From: Ectobius pallidus
Taxonomy: Eukaryota > Arthropoda > Insecta > Blattodea > Ectobiidae
Length of the DNA: 64,000 nt
Assembly: GCA_964059195.1 (NCBI GenBank)
Contig: CAXKWD010000011.1
Location: 35,778,766-35,842,765 of the forward strand
Reading direction: 5' to 3'
A program made the position numbers and the translations under genes. Below, piece by piece: positions 36,315 through 47,623 of the stretch; position 1 is the stretch's first letter; each line of letters starts with the position of its first letter. Below the pieces are notes generated by a model that was not told the DNA's origin, made no database searches, and saw only the letters and a program-made list of their open reading frames with translations.

Positions 36315-37025
36315 ATATTCCTTAAGGGAAGACAAAAGTGTTGATTTAGCCATTTCTGGTAAAAAAATACGATTTTTGGACTTTAGTGAAAAATCAAGCA
36401 AACCCTAAAGTATACCTGTGCATAATTCTATGCGGTTTGGATGCATGGAACAAGTGCTGCTGACACCACTTTAAAACTGCTAGCACATGCAAACTTTAAT
36501 TGCAGTTTTTTCAACTTCAATTTCCATGTGATTTTGTCACATTAAAAATCTATCTTCTCCAACAAAAATAGGGATCTATTAAATTCCTTCACAATATTGT
36601 ACAATGTGTGCAATAAAATGTCTAATCAGATTGTCTGCACATGCCTTGGTTCTTTTTTAAGAACATATTTATTAGCATAATCCTGGTTAAGTTTTTTCTG
36701 GGTATTTTTTTAACAAAAAGTATTAGCAATACAAAAATCTACTAGTAAATTTGTAAAGCAAGCATCAAAGAACCTCACATACAAAAGTCAGTTTCATATT
36801 TGAATAAATGTCAGAGAAGATAAATTTCAATTTTGATTTATTAAATTAAAAAAGTTAATTAGTATCTCAAAAACAAACTGAGATATTAAAATGAAATTTT
36901 AATCTTCAGTTTAAGTTTACAATTTATTGAAGTGTGCACAATTTCAAGCTTCTAGCACAAGTGGTTTAGAAGACCTCTCTCAACATTTCTGTCATTTCTT
37001 AATCATAAAAAAATGTGTACGTTTG
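36315..37025 (-). repeat. Dispersed repeat family A, copy 1
   Basis: Reverse complement of 39285-40030 apart from a LINE insertion there. Shared blocks: 'tctaaaccacttgt' type, 'ttgcacact', 'tctttgatgcttgctttaca', 'ggagaagatagattt', 'tatactttagggttt'. A third partial copy is at 62557-62680. Class unknown; no terminal repeats identified. Confidence 0.75.
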
Positions 37026-37627
37026 TTACAATGTATTTCCTATGCTCCGATAAGGGGATCCAACCCATAAGGAGATCAGGTTTTGATTCAACGTGTGTAG
37101 AAGGATTAAAGTAAATAAATGCCTATCTGCACACTACACTGGGAGTCACAGCGAAGAAGTTGAATGGAATCAAGTTTTAACTGTGACATAACTCCCTCAT
37201 GCTACAGTGACACTCTAACTGGGTCCATGCGTCCGTGACGGGATTGCTTGATTATTCTCCATGAGGGCGGAATAATCCAGATATCAAAGCGAGAAATTCA
37301 GTCAACACAAGTACAGTTTACACCACAATAGACAAGGAAACCATAACCTAGGATTGCGTTGTTTTACGGTACAGTTACAGTGAAGTGCCTTCCATCTACT
37401 GAAAATAGCTATCATAATCGTCACTATCACCATGAAAATTTTAATCTGCTTGGCAATATTTTTGTTGGTTTTATCCAATTAATAAACCTGTGTCTGTGTG
37501 TTTTAATAGTTATTTATAATACAAGTGTTAAAAGAGATATTTTATCCAGCGAGCAGAATAAAATAAGCTTTGAGCATGCGTGCCTTACACTATTTTCCAG
37601 ACAGTAGTCAATATTTATAGACAGATT
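37026..37627. other. Unassigned stretch
   Basis: No element recognised. The 82-codon frame at 37359-37607 has no known domain. Confidence 0.35.
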
Positions 37628-38203
37628 ACACAGCCCAACATAAAATAACTTTTTGTTTGGTGTCTCAGATATTTTACAGGATTTTGCCTATACTTAGTGT
37701 GCTTATTCCAAATATTTAAACAGTTTTTCTCTACCAGCTCTACTTTTGAGTGCCATTAACTTATAACCTCTTTCGCGAAACAAAATCTTGCTTGATAATA
37801 TAGCTAGTGAAGGTTCTTGACCATACTTTTGGTCACGAAGGACGAAAACTGTACGAAGTACAGAAAAACTAAAATCTGGATTATTTTTTGGCCCTCAAAT
37901 TGATAGCTCGTAAGTCATAAACAACCGTACAATAAGTGATATCAATTTTTTGACAGACCCCATGTTATATTGTTAATGTAATGTTAGTGTGTTGCTTTTT
38001 TCTTCACATGATTTAGAAGCTAAAAATAGGCACTGTTTTTTTATTTATATCAAAATTAAAATGGGATAATATGCATAATGGTAATACCATATCTGAAAAA
38101 CTAAAGCTGATAGGGCACATTTGGCATCAGCGACCTAAATATACCCATGAATAGGTATAGATTCTAAGGCACCAAAATGACTGTTGGTCTGTGCTATAGA
38201 TTA
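37628..38203 (+). repeat. Dispersed repeat family B, copy 1
   Basis: Matches 47624-48504 in inverse orientation at about 85% by eye. Shared blocks: 'agcccaaca', 'gtttggtgtctcagat', 'cacatgatttagaagctaaa', 'aataggcactgttttttatt', 'accaaaatg.ctgttggtct'. It lacks about 315 bases present in copy 2 at 48035-48352. No coding domain recognised. Confidence 0.8.
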
Positions 38204-39284
38204 TGAATTAGATTCTTTTTAACTATTTCGTATCTGTGATACCCAGTATGGCTGTGATTGTCTTTTGTTTCTTCTTAGCAGATAAACACATCAATAAGAT
38301 ACGAGTGTAAGTCAATAAGTGTCCGCACTCCGTTTTAAATTTATTGCAACAACAATATAGAACTTTCAATTGCCTCATTTTTCAACATTTCGACGGATGT
38401 TCAGCAGTTATCGTCGTCGAAACGCTAATATGGTATTCGTATATTCTTCATTCATATCATCAAGATAACCATCACACCATCGAATCACAATCATATTATA
38501 GTCTTCGTGCCATAACTGTCATCATGAGTACGTTTAATGTTATTGTTGATTAAAATGGATAAAGGAATACAAAGGAATAAAAGATTATTCAGGACAGAGA
38601 CTGGGAAATATCAAGCATTCAGCAACTGAACATTTGATTTCAGGAATTCGAGATTCAATATGGAACACACTGTACAGAAATGTTGTCGACAGATTGAATC
38701 CTACTTCTCGTCCCCAGTGAGGGTCCCTAAGGGTGATGTGTACCTGCCATCTCCAAGACATTGCTATTGATTCGGACAAGAGCACAGCACGCTCACAATT
38801 TTATAAATCAATGCGATACTCCGTGCAAGAATTAATATTTAAGGAAGTGTAAACGGCAAAGGAGAAATCATACGAGATTTACAGTAATAAGTTTAACGAA
38901 AAGTAAAAGTTTGCCAAAACAAAGTTTTTCAGAAGATGGAAAATTTCTAAAGAGGATTCATCCACCTCCCAACTCATCTTACTGCGAGCCACTCTCTGCC
39001 TCATCCATGATTTAGTTTGATATTATCAGTACGTAGCATGCAGGGCAATAAAACAAATTCCATCGGCCCTTTTTCATATCCATCGATCTATTACTTTTGA
39101 CTGAATATGAAATAAATTCGATCACTGTTTATATGGGAAGTTCTAAAAAGTGACTGAGATGTTGGCACTGTTGTTAGCTGACCAAAGGGCAGGGAAAAAT
39201 AGTGGTACTGTTGACACTTTTATTTCACGTCTTAAAAGCACGCTGAATTATGGAAAAAGTGTTTATTTTTTAGTTGTGGAAAAT
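38204..39284. other. Mostly unassigned; possible mariner end at 38301
   Basis: 38301-38331 (acgagtgtaagtcaataagt, gtccgcactc) resembles the terminal repeats of some mariner elements (GTCAATAAGT..CCGCACT), but no second end or transposase was found. The rest shows nothing. Confidence 0.25.
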
Positions 39285-39610
39285 GAAATTTTTAAAAGAT
39301 GACCGAAGTGTTAAGAGTGATTTCCTAAACCATTTGTCCTAGAAACTTTACATATTGCACACTTAATTAAAATGTAAACAAAATTGGACGTTTAAAATTT
39401 CATGTTAATATCTCAATACGTGTTTGAGATTTGATTACTTTAAATGATTTATAACAAAATGAAAATCAATTTACTCTGACAGATATTAAAATATGAACCT
39501 GAATTGTTTATGTGAGATTCTTTGATGCTTGCTTTACAAATTTACTGGCGGATTCATTTATATATGAATATGAGAAGATAGATTGGGAGAAGATAGATTT
39601 TGAATGTGGA

Positions 39611-39621
39611 AAAATAACACA
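39611..39621. repeat. TSD, left copy (RTE-like LINE fragment)
   Basis: aaaataacaca, repeated exactly at 39824-39834. Confidence 0.75.
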
Positions 39622-39823
39622 AAACGGAAGGGAGGATGTTTTCAAGCCCACGATTGGGAACGAAAGTCTCCACTTTCAGAGCAACGTCAATGGGGTTAGA
39701 GTAGCGAACTTTGCCACTGCTAAAAATTTAATTGTAAAGAGTACAAAATTCCCACATCGTGATATTAATAAATATAGGAATTGTCTATTGCAATTGAGTA
39801 AGTATGTAAGTAAATAAGTAGGC
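39622..39823 (+). mobile_element. RTE-like LINE with endonuclease fused directly to the 3' terminus
   Basis: 202 bases between exact 11-bp TSDs. 39627-39768 reads GREDVFKPTIGNESLHFQ, NGVRVANFATAKNLIVKST and FPHRDINKY, part of the RTE-type endonuclease domain (the D-x-N-A-K-x-GRED-x-F region onward). At about 39773 it jumps to the family 3' end (aggaattgtctattgcaatt, gagtaagtatgtaagtaaat). The rest of the endonuclease, the entire RT domain and most of the 3' region are missing. Confidence 0.85.
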
Positions 39824-39834
39824 AAAATAACACA
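39824..39834. repeat. TSD, right copy (RTE-like LINE fragment)
   Basis: Exact copy of aaaataacaca. Confidence 0.75.
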
Positions 39835-40030
39835 GAAACTGAAACCGATAAAACAAGTGATTCTAATTTGTACTCACTGGCAGTCAAAAGCTCTTCGAGG
39901 TACTTGTTCCGTGCGTCTAAATGACATATAATTTTGCACAGTTATACTTTAGGGTTTGTAAGATTCTTTATAGTAAAATTCAAGAATCGAAATTTTAAGC
40001 ACAATAGCTGAATAGACACTTCTGTCATCC

Positions 40031-40774
40031 TTTGAATACGAAAAATAAAAATAAAAACATTGTTTCCTTGAGAATTTTTCGCAAATGAGAATTCATTTAC
40101 GCGTGAAATAAAATGTTCAGTCGTTCTCTTCTATTATTATTTCTTCTGAGCCCTTCAATTAACTTAATGAAAATAATAGCTGCATTTAATCTGCAGGACT
40201 AAATTTATACCTTCTACAATACGTCGTTTAGAACTGCTTATGTTTATACCTTCTGTAACGACTTCATGTGCTTGCGAACTGCATAGCTTTGGGATTAGCA
40301 ATAATGATGCAGCATGCCATTATTCGGAATGTAAAAATCTTTATATGAACATTACAGAGTCTCGTGTAAACTAATTTTACATTAGACATGGAACTTTAGT
40401 GTTGCTGCTAAGAAACACAATACTTCAATGTCATGGCTGATAGTGCAATCGCGTTAAGGAGGCTCATACACTAGAAAATGTTTCAATTTTTTTTCTTTTA
40501 TCCATTCAAGCGATAACAATTCTAAAATTTTAGACAAAAATTCCACTTAATAGTGATATTATTCAATTTTTTTTAAAAAGCTATGCATGTGCATGTACAA
40601 GCGCAATCCTGTAGAATAAGCGTGTACGCTGTATGAAAATCTGTCCATATAAAGTTTAATTATTCAAGATTATGTAAAAAATAGTTCGCTACTGCAATAA
40701 GCCTTCTTAATCTCTGTGCTTGGCGTGCCAAACATCTTGCAGGTGTGTTCATTTTCTATTAAGAAATTACTAAA
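40031..40774. other. Unassigned stretch
   Basis: AT-rich sequence with no recognised element. Confidence 0.4.
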
Positions 40775-40915
40775 GTCTGACCATTCTAAGAAAGAAACCC
40801 GAAGTAAACAAAATCACTGTGTCTGTCTCGCTCTAACATATTACTCGCATGACCCAAGAGTAAGACAGACGTACAGGTTTTTGTTTCCATCAGGTTTCTT
40901 TCTTAGAATGTTAGA
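40775..40915. repeat. Imperfect palindrome of about 140 bp
   Basis: Arms of about 58 bases around 40850: left has 'cattctaagaaagaaacccg' and 'gtctgtctcgctct'; right is the inverse of 'cattctaagaaagaaacctg' and 'gtctgtcttactct'. About 75-80% arm identity. Probably a small MITE. Confidence 0.6.
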
Positions 40916-41796
40916 CTATAGATTTATTATCTTTAATAATGCCTCATGTGCTGTGGCATAGCGGGAACTTTAAACAGAATAGGTAACAGAATAAGTAGGG
41001 CCCAGTGACTGGATATGAGTAGAAGCTTCTCTTTGCGATTAGGCAGTGCAGTAAAAACTTAATCCTCCCAAATCTAGGCGACTGCCACGAGACGCCGGCC
41101 AGCTTCACAACTTTATATATGTTGGTGGCGAATTTTAACTTCTTTCGACACTCGTAGGCGTCATTCCATTTTCGTTTTTTGTTCCAACTTAGATGTTGGT
41201 TTGATAATTCTTAATTATTTTTCCATGCCAACGGCTAAGGCCATTAATGTCAGTGTCACTATCACCAAGATTGAATAACATTCCCCTTCGGTACTGATGT
41301 AATTATTTTCAACTCTTTCAGACTCTCTTTAAGAAATGTATCAATCTCTGCATTATCTATAAATCCTATGATTTTAGACGTTTGTTAGTGTTTTAGAATT
41401 AGTAGACGTAACAATGGATGGTTTTGCCAACGAGGGTTACTGATTGTATGCTCTTAAACTGACAGTAATTATTGCTGTTAATTATCTCTGATATACCTGC
41501 TCTTTGCAATATGGCTTCTTATTCTATATCAGAATATGATGTGATAAATATGTATTGGTCATACTTAGAGTAAAGACAGTCACGTGAGTGCATTAATCAG
41601 ATTTTATTTTGGTTTTGTATCCTTCGTGGATGCGATACGATGTGGTAAGGACGTTCTCTTCCCTTTTACAACCAATTTACATGAAAAGAATGTCTTACAT
41701 AATATATTATACTAAGAGGCAATTTTTTATTTGGGCAGAGGAAGTTATGTGAGTTTCACGTTAAGATTTTATCATATTATGCTACAAGTGAATACT
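40916..41796. other. Unassigned stretch
   Basis: Locally GC-richer near 41080-41110, no recognised element. Confidence 0.35.
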
Positions 41797-42235
41797 TACT
41801 AACTCAATGGTAATAGACAATTCCTCAGCAAGCTAAAGGAATATTATCTATTTTAAGCAACCCGAAGGTTCATTGCCGCGCTTACCTGAGCCCGCCATTC
41901 AACCCTATTCTGTACTCCATCCAATCATCCCTCGCAAATCCCACTTCCCTTAAATCTATCCTAACATTGTCCTCCCACCTACGTTTAGGCCTTCCATGTC
42001 GTCTTTTCCCTTCGGGTCTCCCAGTCAATACTTTTGACTCCCCCATGCGTGCAACATGTCCAGCCCATTTCATCCTCCGTGATTTAATTACCCTTACTAT
42101 ATCTGGTGAAGAGTACAGCTCGTCGTTATGCAGTTTTCTTCAGTCCCCGTTTTCATCTCTCTAAGGCCCAAATATTTTCCTAAGCACCCTGTTTTCGAAC
42201 ACACTCAGATTATGTTCTTCCCGACCAGTATGCGG
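41797..42235 (-). mobile_element. RTE-like LINE 3' end, best-preserved copy
   Basis: Minus strand from 42235: SVFENRVLRKIFGP, then in one open frame (42073-41882) MKWAGHVARMGE, GRPEGKRRHGRPKRRWEDNV and RIDLREVGFARDDW to a stop. This is the C-terminus of the RTE-type LINE protein. It is followed by the 3' terminus (gaggaattgtctattaccat) and a short TAGTAAGT tail. 5'-truncated before the RT domain. No TSD found. Confidence 0.9.
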
Positions 42236-43224
42236 CCAGTCATTACGTGAAAAGAAATAACAATTTTAATATAAATGGAAAGTAATTGAGACTTATAAAA
42301 GAAACATTACATAAGAAGCATTTAACATGAATTGTGATGTAAGACGGGCTGAGCTAGAATTTCATTAAGATTAACTCAGTGTCGCTGAATGAAATCTCCA
42401 GGCAAATTACGTCATTTCTGCTTCTTAGTAGTATTCTCTCTAACATTAAAACCAGTTCCTTCCTTTCATTCAAGAGAAACATCGCTATTGAGATCTAACT
42501 CCCTACATCATTATATAATATTCTAATAATTCGCATGATGGTACTATGCAATACATATAGGGCAAATCTAATTATAGAAATAACATCTACATCATACTAG
42601 ATTTTTCCTTTTAGTTTCCCACTATAGGAGAGACCACTCCCAAGACCGTAGAAGTCCAGTAAGCTGGAAGGTGCCTTGGCTAGGATCACAGAAATCCTAG
42701 CCTGTGTATAGGAACCAGCATGCATATTATGAAAACACTGACAAAGATCTTATGTAATTCATATTATCAAAGAATATAGCAATGGAAAAAAGTATTTTTG
42801 AAAGGTATTTCTTGAAAGTCCGATTCTAAATTGGCTTCAATCATTAGGGAGCCACTGTAAGGCTAAGTAACTCCAGAACCAGCCTAAAATGGAAGCCATT
42901 CCGTTAAAAACAGTCTGGTCCGAGACAGGGGATGTATCCGTCAGCAGTAACCACTTATGCAAGTTCTGTAACAGTGATCTAGATGCTTGGATAATCAAAA
43001 TAAAATAATTTGGCAGAAATCAGTACAGGGGAATGTTTCCTTGAAGAACACGTGATTCATGAGTAAACACGACAACGTGCTTCGCCCGTGCTTTGCTGGT
43101 CTTGGCACCTCTTCGGAATCTGCAAAGTAATGACCGGCACCACTGTATCCATCACCGCAGTGTTAAGTGCCACTCCGGACGCTTTGCGTCGTAAAGAAAC
43201 AACCATGCAGAACGTAATCTGATA
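42236..43224. other. Unassigned stretch
   Basis: A 10-bp stem (ggctaggatc/aatcctagcc) lies at 42677-42701. No other structure. Confidence 0.35.
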
Positions 43225-43490
43225 ATTAGGTAACGGAAGTTAAGGCACTAAAAATTGTATTTTAAGCGCCTAAAAAGGCATCAGAAAAAGAAAAAAACGG
43301 GCAATAAACAGCATTGAGATACAAAATATCTCTCATAACTGCACCCGAAAAATTAAGCTCTTTATTAATCAGTATTCATAATCACAGCTAAATTAACCAT
43401 TTTCTTCCACACATTTTTGTTTCATTTAGAAGTCTGGAATTAAAACAATAAAATAAAAATAATAGTCTACCATGAAGATATTTTGAAGCA
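43225..43490 (-). repeat. Dispersed repeat family C, copy 2
   Basis: Reverse complement of 8074-8395, with about 60 bases fewer in the middle. Class unknown. Confidence 0.65.
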
Positions 43491-44695
43491 AAAGGAAAAA
43501 TTAGAGGTACGGTATAAGTTATTAGATTAAAGAACTATGGCAGCCAATGCTGTCAGGAAGACAGGTTTTCCTGAATCACGATTAAATAAGTTCTGTTTAT
43601 ACTAAATCACGTGTTGGCTATCATTCTCGTTTCGTTCTGTCATTCTAATTCCGTCGTTAACAAGGTTATTGTCAGGGCTATCGTGGCTCTTTAAGCAAAG
43701 AAATGTCGTAAACTTTTTAAATATAGGGATCTGGAGGACAGCCAGATGTGCACCTCAACACCTTTAATGTTGGAAATAGCACATGGAAATACAAGTAGTT
43801 GGAACTGGCTTAAAATCCAGGCCCGTTGCGTAACCAGCACAACTATGCTGACAATGAGTACTCCTCTTGAATATTTCACTATCTTTGGAACCTATTTCCA
43901 AGCGTGCGAAGGATGTAATAGAGATCATTAGCGCGCTCTATTAGTCAATACTAAGAAATTATTTCCTAGAACTGAACAAAAAGGCAGGCCTAGCACTTGT
44001 AAATTTTACATCACGTTTTGAGAATATTTCCAAGTCGCTCCCTGTTCGAGACCCAAGCCTCCATCAAAACATTCCATAAGAGGACTGGTGATGGGACTTG
44101 GGTTGAAATACCTCTGACCCAGGTGCAAGCCTGTAAAGTTGTTCTTAATCATATTTGTCGGGAAATTATGCTATCTATTTTTGGTGAAAAAAAAAACCTT
44201 TTAGACCCTTAATATAGATTTTTTAATTAAACTGTTCACACTTTAATGCCTTCAAACGATATCCGAATTGACAAGAGCACTTATGAAAACACGGAAAAAT
44301 AGCTCACATGTATTTTTAATTTATTTTTCACTCAAACATTATTCTAGATTGCTCATCACTCGTACGATGAAATTTATATGCCATTTAAAAAAAATTAGTA
44401 TGAAGTGGTAAATCATGGTAAATGATATTACATAATTTATCCTATCACGACAAACCATTTATTCAGGCACGTCACTTATTGTTATTTTATGTGTCGACAA
44501 AGGGGATTGGTTTGTTACGTAAGCTTATTATTGGTATTTATTATTGATTTGATAAAATAAATTAAGTTAAGATTTTTTACCTAAATATTTTTGCAGTTCA
44601 ATAATTATTATGAAAGATATTTCTGAAATTAAAAAAATTGCATATTTTGTACACAAGTACTTGGTGTGGTGTAGCCTACAATAAAGATAATGTGA
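43491..44695. other. Unassigned stretch
   Basis: No recognised element; open frames of about 60 codons only. Confidence 0.4.
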
Positions 44696-44706
44696 CACTT
44701 TAAAGG

Positions 44707-45023
44707 ACTAAAAACTAAACTCCTTGGCGCTACATAACTCGATGGACTAGGTCAACCATCCGACCGCTGCGTTATGTACCACAGGCAGATGACAGGAATG
44801 GGGGGCATCTAGTCAGCATGCCGACACCCACGGCCGTTAATCATGGTTTCCGTGACCGGAGCTCCTACTTCTCGATCAAGTAGCTCCTCAGTTTGTATCA
44901 CAAGGCTGAGTGCACCACGTTCCAGACATGTTTACCTCAAAAAATCCGAGGAGATACGGGGGATCTAACCCGGGCCTGCGGATCAATAGGCAGAGACGCT
45001 AACCACGAGTCCACGCAGGCGTT
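44707..45023 (-). mobile_element. tRNA-derived SINE with LINE-type tail
   Basis: Read on the minus strand from 45023. The head has 'ggactcgtggttagcg' (A-box side) and 'ggcccgggttagatccc' (B-box side), an internal polymerase III promoter. A GC-rich body follows. The last bases are atgtagcgccaaggagt, identical to the 3' end of the LINE at 32176. TSD candidates are cactttaaagg (44696-44706) and cactttatagg (45024-45034), one mismatch. Confidence 0.75.
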
Positions 45024-45034
45024 CACTTTATAGG

Positions 45035-46064
45035 GCACTGATTAAAAAATTAAATGCCCTATTTTTTTCTTTTTTCCCGGCAACATTCATGTACATACAT
45101 ACATATATTTACATGTACATACTATATATATATATTTGAAAATAATTAACTCAAAAGGCTATAGACATAATTATATAAAAATTCAACTATTCTTTTACAA
45201 TTATGAAAGAGATCCTGTGACAAAGATGTCAAGTAGCCTACAATGACTGAAATTTTTGGAATTATTACTTTCAGTATTACATTCTCCAAAAAGGGAAATG
45301 GGGGAAATTTATATTTTTCGCATACAAAAAGAATGAACTTTTGAAATCCAAAATTATCAATAGTTCACTTACCTCTAAAAATCGATCCTTCCGAAAGATA
45401 TAAATCGAAAATACTTCGAATCGTAGGCCTAATGGGTACGATCTTGGAGAGACCAGTAGTCTAGGCATCAGCGTACCAATCTTACAACTCGGGCTCGATT
45501 CCCGGCAAGGATATATTGCATTAGGATTATTCTCTAGCTCCTATCTATTCTCGAACCTAGTAAACGACGTAAGAGAGTTCTACAAGTAGGCCTACTTCCG
45601 AATGAGCTTTAATATTTCTTTTGAGCTGCATGAAATGAGAAACGGCAAGAGAAACGGTTCATAAAGGACAGCGGAAACATTTTTTTAAATGAAAAAATAA
45701 TATAACGAATGCAGAAATACATAGAACGTTTCAAATTTGTGGTTCAAACACTACGGCTGATGGGAAGGATGGCAGAAATTTAAAACCGTGAAGTTACTCC
45801 ACGGCTTTGAATTTTACTTACTGATTTGATAAATAACTAACAATTACCGGTACCTCTACAAATTATAAATATATGCAAGGTGTTGAAATGAGCTTAAGTT
45901 TTGTACGTCAAGAAATCGACATTTCTATTGTAAAAAAAAGTACATGGCTTATTGCGGTTTTCTTGTTTAGAGGAGCAGACAAAACAAAATCAAATTATGG
46001 ACCTGATTCTTTTAACTGATTCACGCTGAAAGAGAGACCGCTGACCGAGTGTGGGTTCATCTTT
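45035..46064. other. Mostly unassigned; possible SINE remnant at 45445
   Basis: 45450-45510 has a tRNA-like pair (gtctaggcatcagcg and cgggctcgattcccgg) and could be a SINE head, without a recognised body or TSD. A (TA)n lies at 45123-45136. Two TAGGCCTA octamers. Confidence 0.35.
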
Positions 46065-46353
46065 CGGGACTTCGCGGATTCAGTTCTCTTGGCCAACCTG
46101 AGTGTGATTTTGGGGGTCTCCCTAATTAAGAATGCGAATGCCGGATTGGAATTTGCTTACACTTGACCTGTAAATGGAATCTGCAATGAATGGAAATAGA
46201 ACAGAACAATCGGGAGTTCGCGGATTCTTGGACAGTCAATTAGAGTGTAGGTATTAGGGGATTTCTCTATTACAAACGCGAATGCCGGTTTGGAATTTGT
46301 TTACACTTGACTTGTAAATGGAATCTGAAATGGCTGGAAATAAAACAGAATGG
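46065..46353. repeat. Tandem duplication of a 145-bp unit beside the exon
   Basis: Units 46065-46210 and 46211-46353, about 80% identical: 'cgggasttcgcggattc', 'gcgaatgccggwttggaatt', 'acacttgacytgtaaatgga'. It ends 64 bases from the exon donor at 46416. Confidence 0.8.
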
Positions 46354-46416
46354 CTTATCTATGTCGAGAGGCTTCAAAACATAGATTAATAAATTAGTAA
46401 ACTATGGTTGTCTTAC

Positions 46417-46514
46417 CTGTCAGCCAGCCGCCGATGAGAGAGAACATCCAGGCAGCTGCAATAGTGGCGGACACGATGGCTTCGTGCCAGGCTGTAGTCA
46501 ATGTGAATTCATCT
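46417..46514 (-). CDS. SLC2A13: SLC2A13-like proton/myo-inositol cotransporter, exon covering TM2
   Basis: Internal coding exon of an MFS sugar-porter protein. After one leading base it reads 32 codons: DEFTLTTAWHEAIVSAT, then AAAWMFSLIGGWLT, and ends with one base of a split codon. In the family this is the extracellular loop after TM1 plus TM2 (W-E-IVSATIAAAW-GGWLT), just before the cytosolic D-x-x-G-R-K motif. A CAG acceptor precedes 46514 and a GTAAGA donor follows 46417. The split codon joins the exon at 19371-19499 to give GAT (Asp), restoring the motif. The protein normally brings myo-inositol into the cell with protons across the plasma membrane. A Tret1 or other SLC2 paralogue is the main alternative; the TM2-TM3 wording fits SLC2A13 better. 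The preceding exon with FGYDTG was not found up to position 64000. Two alternative AG acceptors lie 2 bases apart; only the outer one keeps the frame used here. Confidence 0.9.
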
Positions 46515-47623
46515 CTGTGAAAAATAATAAATAGACTTATTGTAGTTACAGGTTTTGCAACAGATTATTCCATTATTCCCTAATAAGCATATTACAAGCC
46601 TTGGGATTTAAGCTTTTTAATGGTCGTGCACCATCATTAGATATTAGGCCTATAGAAAAGGCGAAAGTGATGCAATAGAAATGGGAGCTTATCATCGGCC
46701 ATGTTTTAAGATGATGGGATGTTGAAGGTTTGTAATGCCATAGGCCTATGTTGAAATTTTGTAAATTCGTTTTGCTAATACCATTTACAGGCCTATTCTG
46801 ATTTCTAATAACTACGGCCAGGAAGTTTACGAAAAATCGTATTTCTAAATAATGCACTCCATTACATGCTAGTGTCAAAATGTGTAGAAGTCATGAAAGA
46901 AAGAACAGAAAATTTATGGTTTCATTTTGCATATTGTTGCGTATTTTGTTAGTTTTGCGATAATGCATCATATTTCCTTGATATTAAGATATCTGTGTAT
47001 ATAATAATTTGCCACATTTTAATAGCATATTTCTGACAGATTTTAAATGTTGCTGCAACTAAGTTATGCATCTGTTCATTCAAATATTTACAGCTTATTT
47101 GGCCAAGTGAATCTTTTGAAAACCGACTATACAATAATTGACGACAGTAGGCCTACATAGCATAATGTTTTCGGAACTGAATGCATAATATTGAAACGAC
47201 ATTTCACTTCATTAGATATCAGTTTACTAAAATTTGTTATACTGACATTGTTTTATTTTAAGTTTTCTATTGTAATTTATACAAATTCTACTACTTTTTG
47301 CCATTTATAATGTAATACAGCTACCACAAGAACGTAAAGTATTAAAATTACTTAAGTGATACAGCATACTTCATTGGTTACGGAGCATATTTTATACATT
47401 ATTAGAGCATATTTGTATCCATATTTTGTCTTCTCATAGAGTATTAACTTCCGGGTCTTAATTATGAGGAACATTTACCAAGACTATCAATTGTAACGAC
47501 AGCATTATGACACATTTATCAAGACTGCCATCCATTATAATGACAGTCTTTAGTAATAAAACCTTCTGTACTTCAAGTCGTTTGCCTGCAAGAAAATAAG
47601 GGGAAAATTACATATTAATACAC
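46515..47623. other. Intron upstream of the TM2 exon
   Basis: Three TAGGCCTA octamers (46645, 46741, 47148). No element recognised. Confidence 0.4.

Larger units (their letters stand above)
39285..40030 (+). repeat. Dispersed repeat family A, copy 2, interrupted
   Basis: Inverse counterpart of 36315-37025, interrupted by a LINE fragment at 39622-39823 with TSD. Carries a small local doubling of gagaagatagatt at 39570-39598. Confidence 0.75.
19500..46416 (-). other. Intron between the two transporter exons (about 26.9 kb)
   Basis: Bounded by a GTAAGA donor at 46416 and a TTTCAG acceptor at 19500 on the minus strand. The phase match of the two exons and the uninterrupted family alignment across the junction show no exon is missing between them. 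The intron is filled with LINE, SINE, MITE and unclassified repeats, described separately. Confidence 0.85.

Noticed and set aside
41882..42073. Independent small gene encoding the MKWAGHVARMGE peptide
   Set aside because: This is the C-terminus of an RTE-type LINE protein present in several truncated copies in the window.
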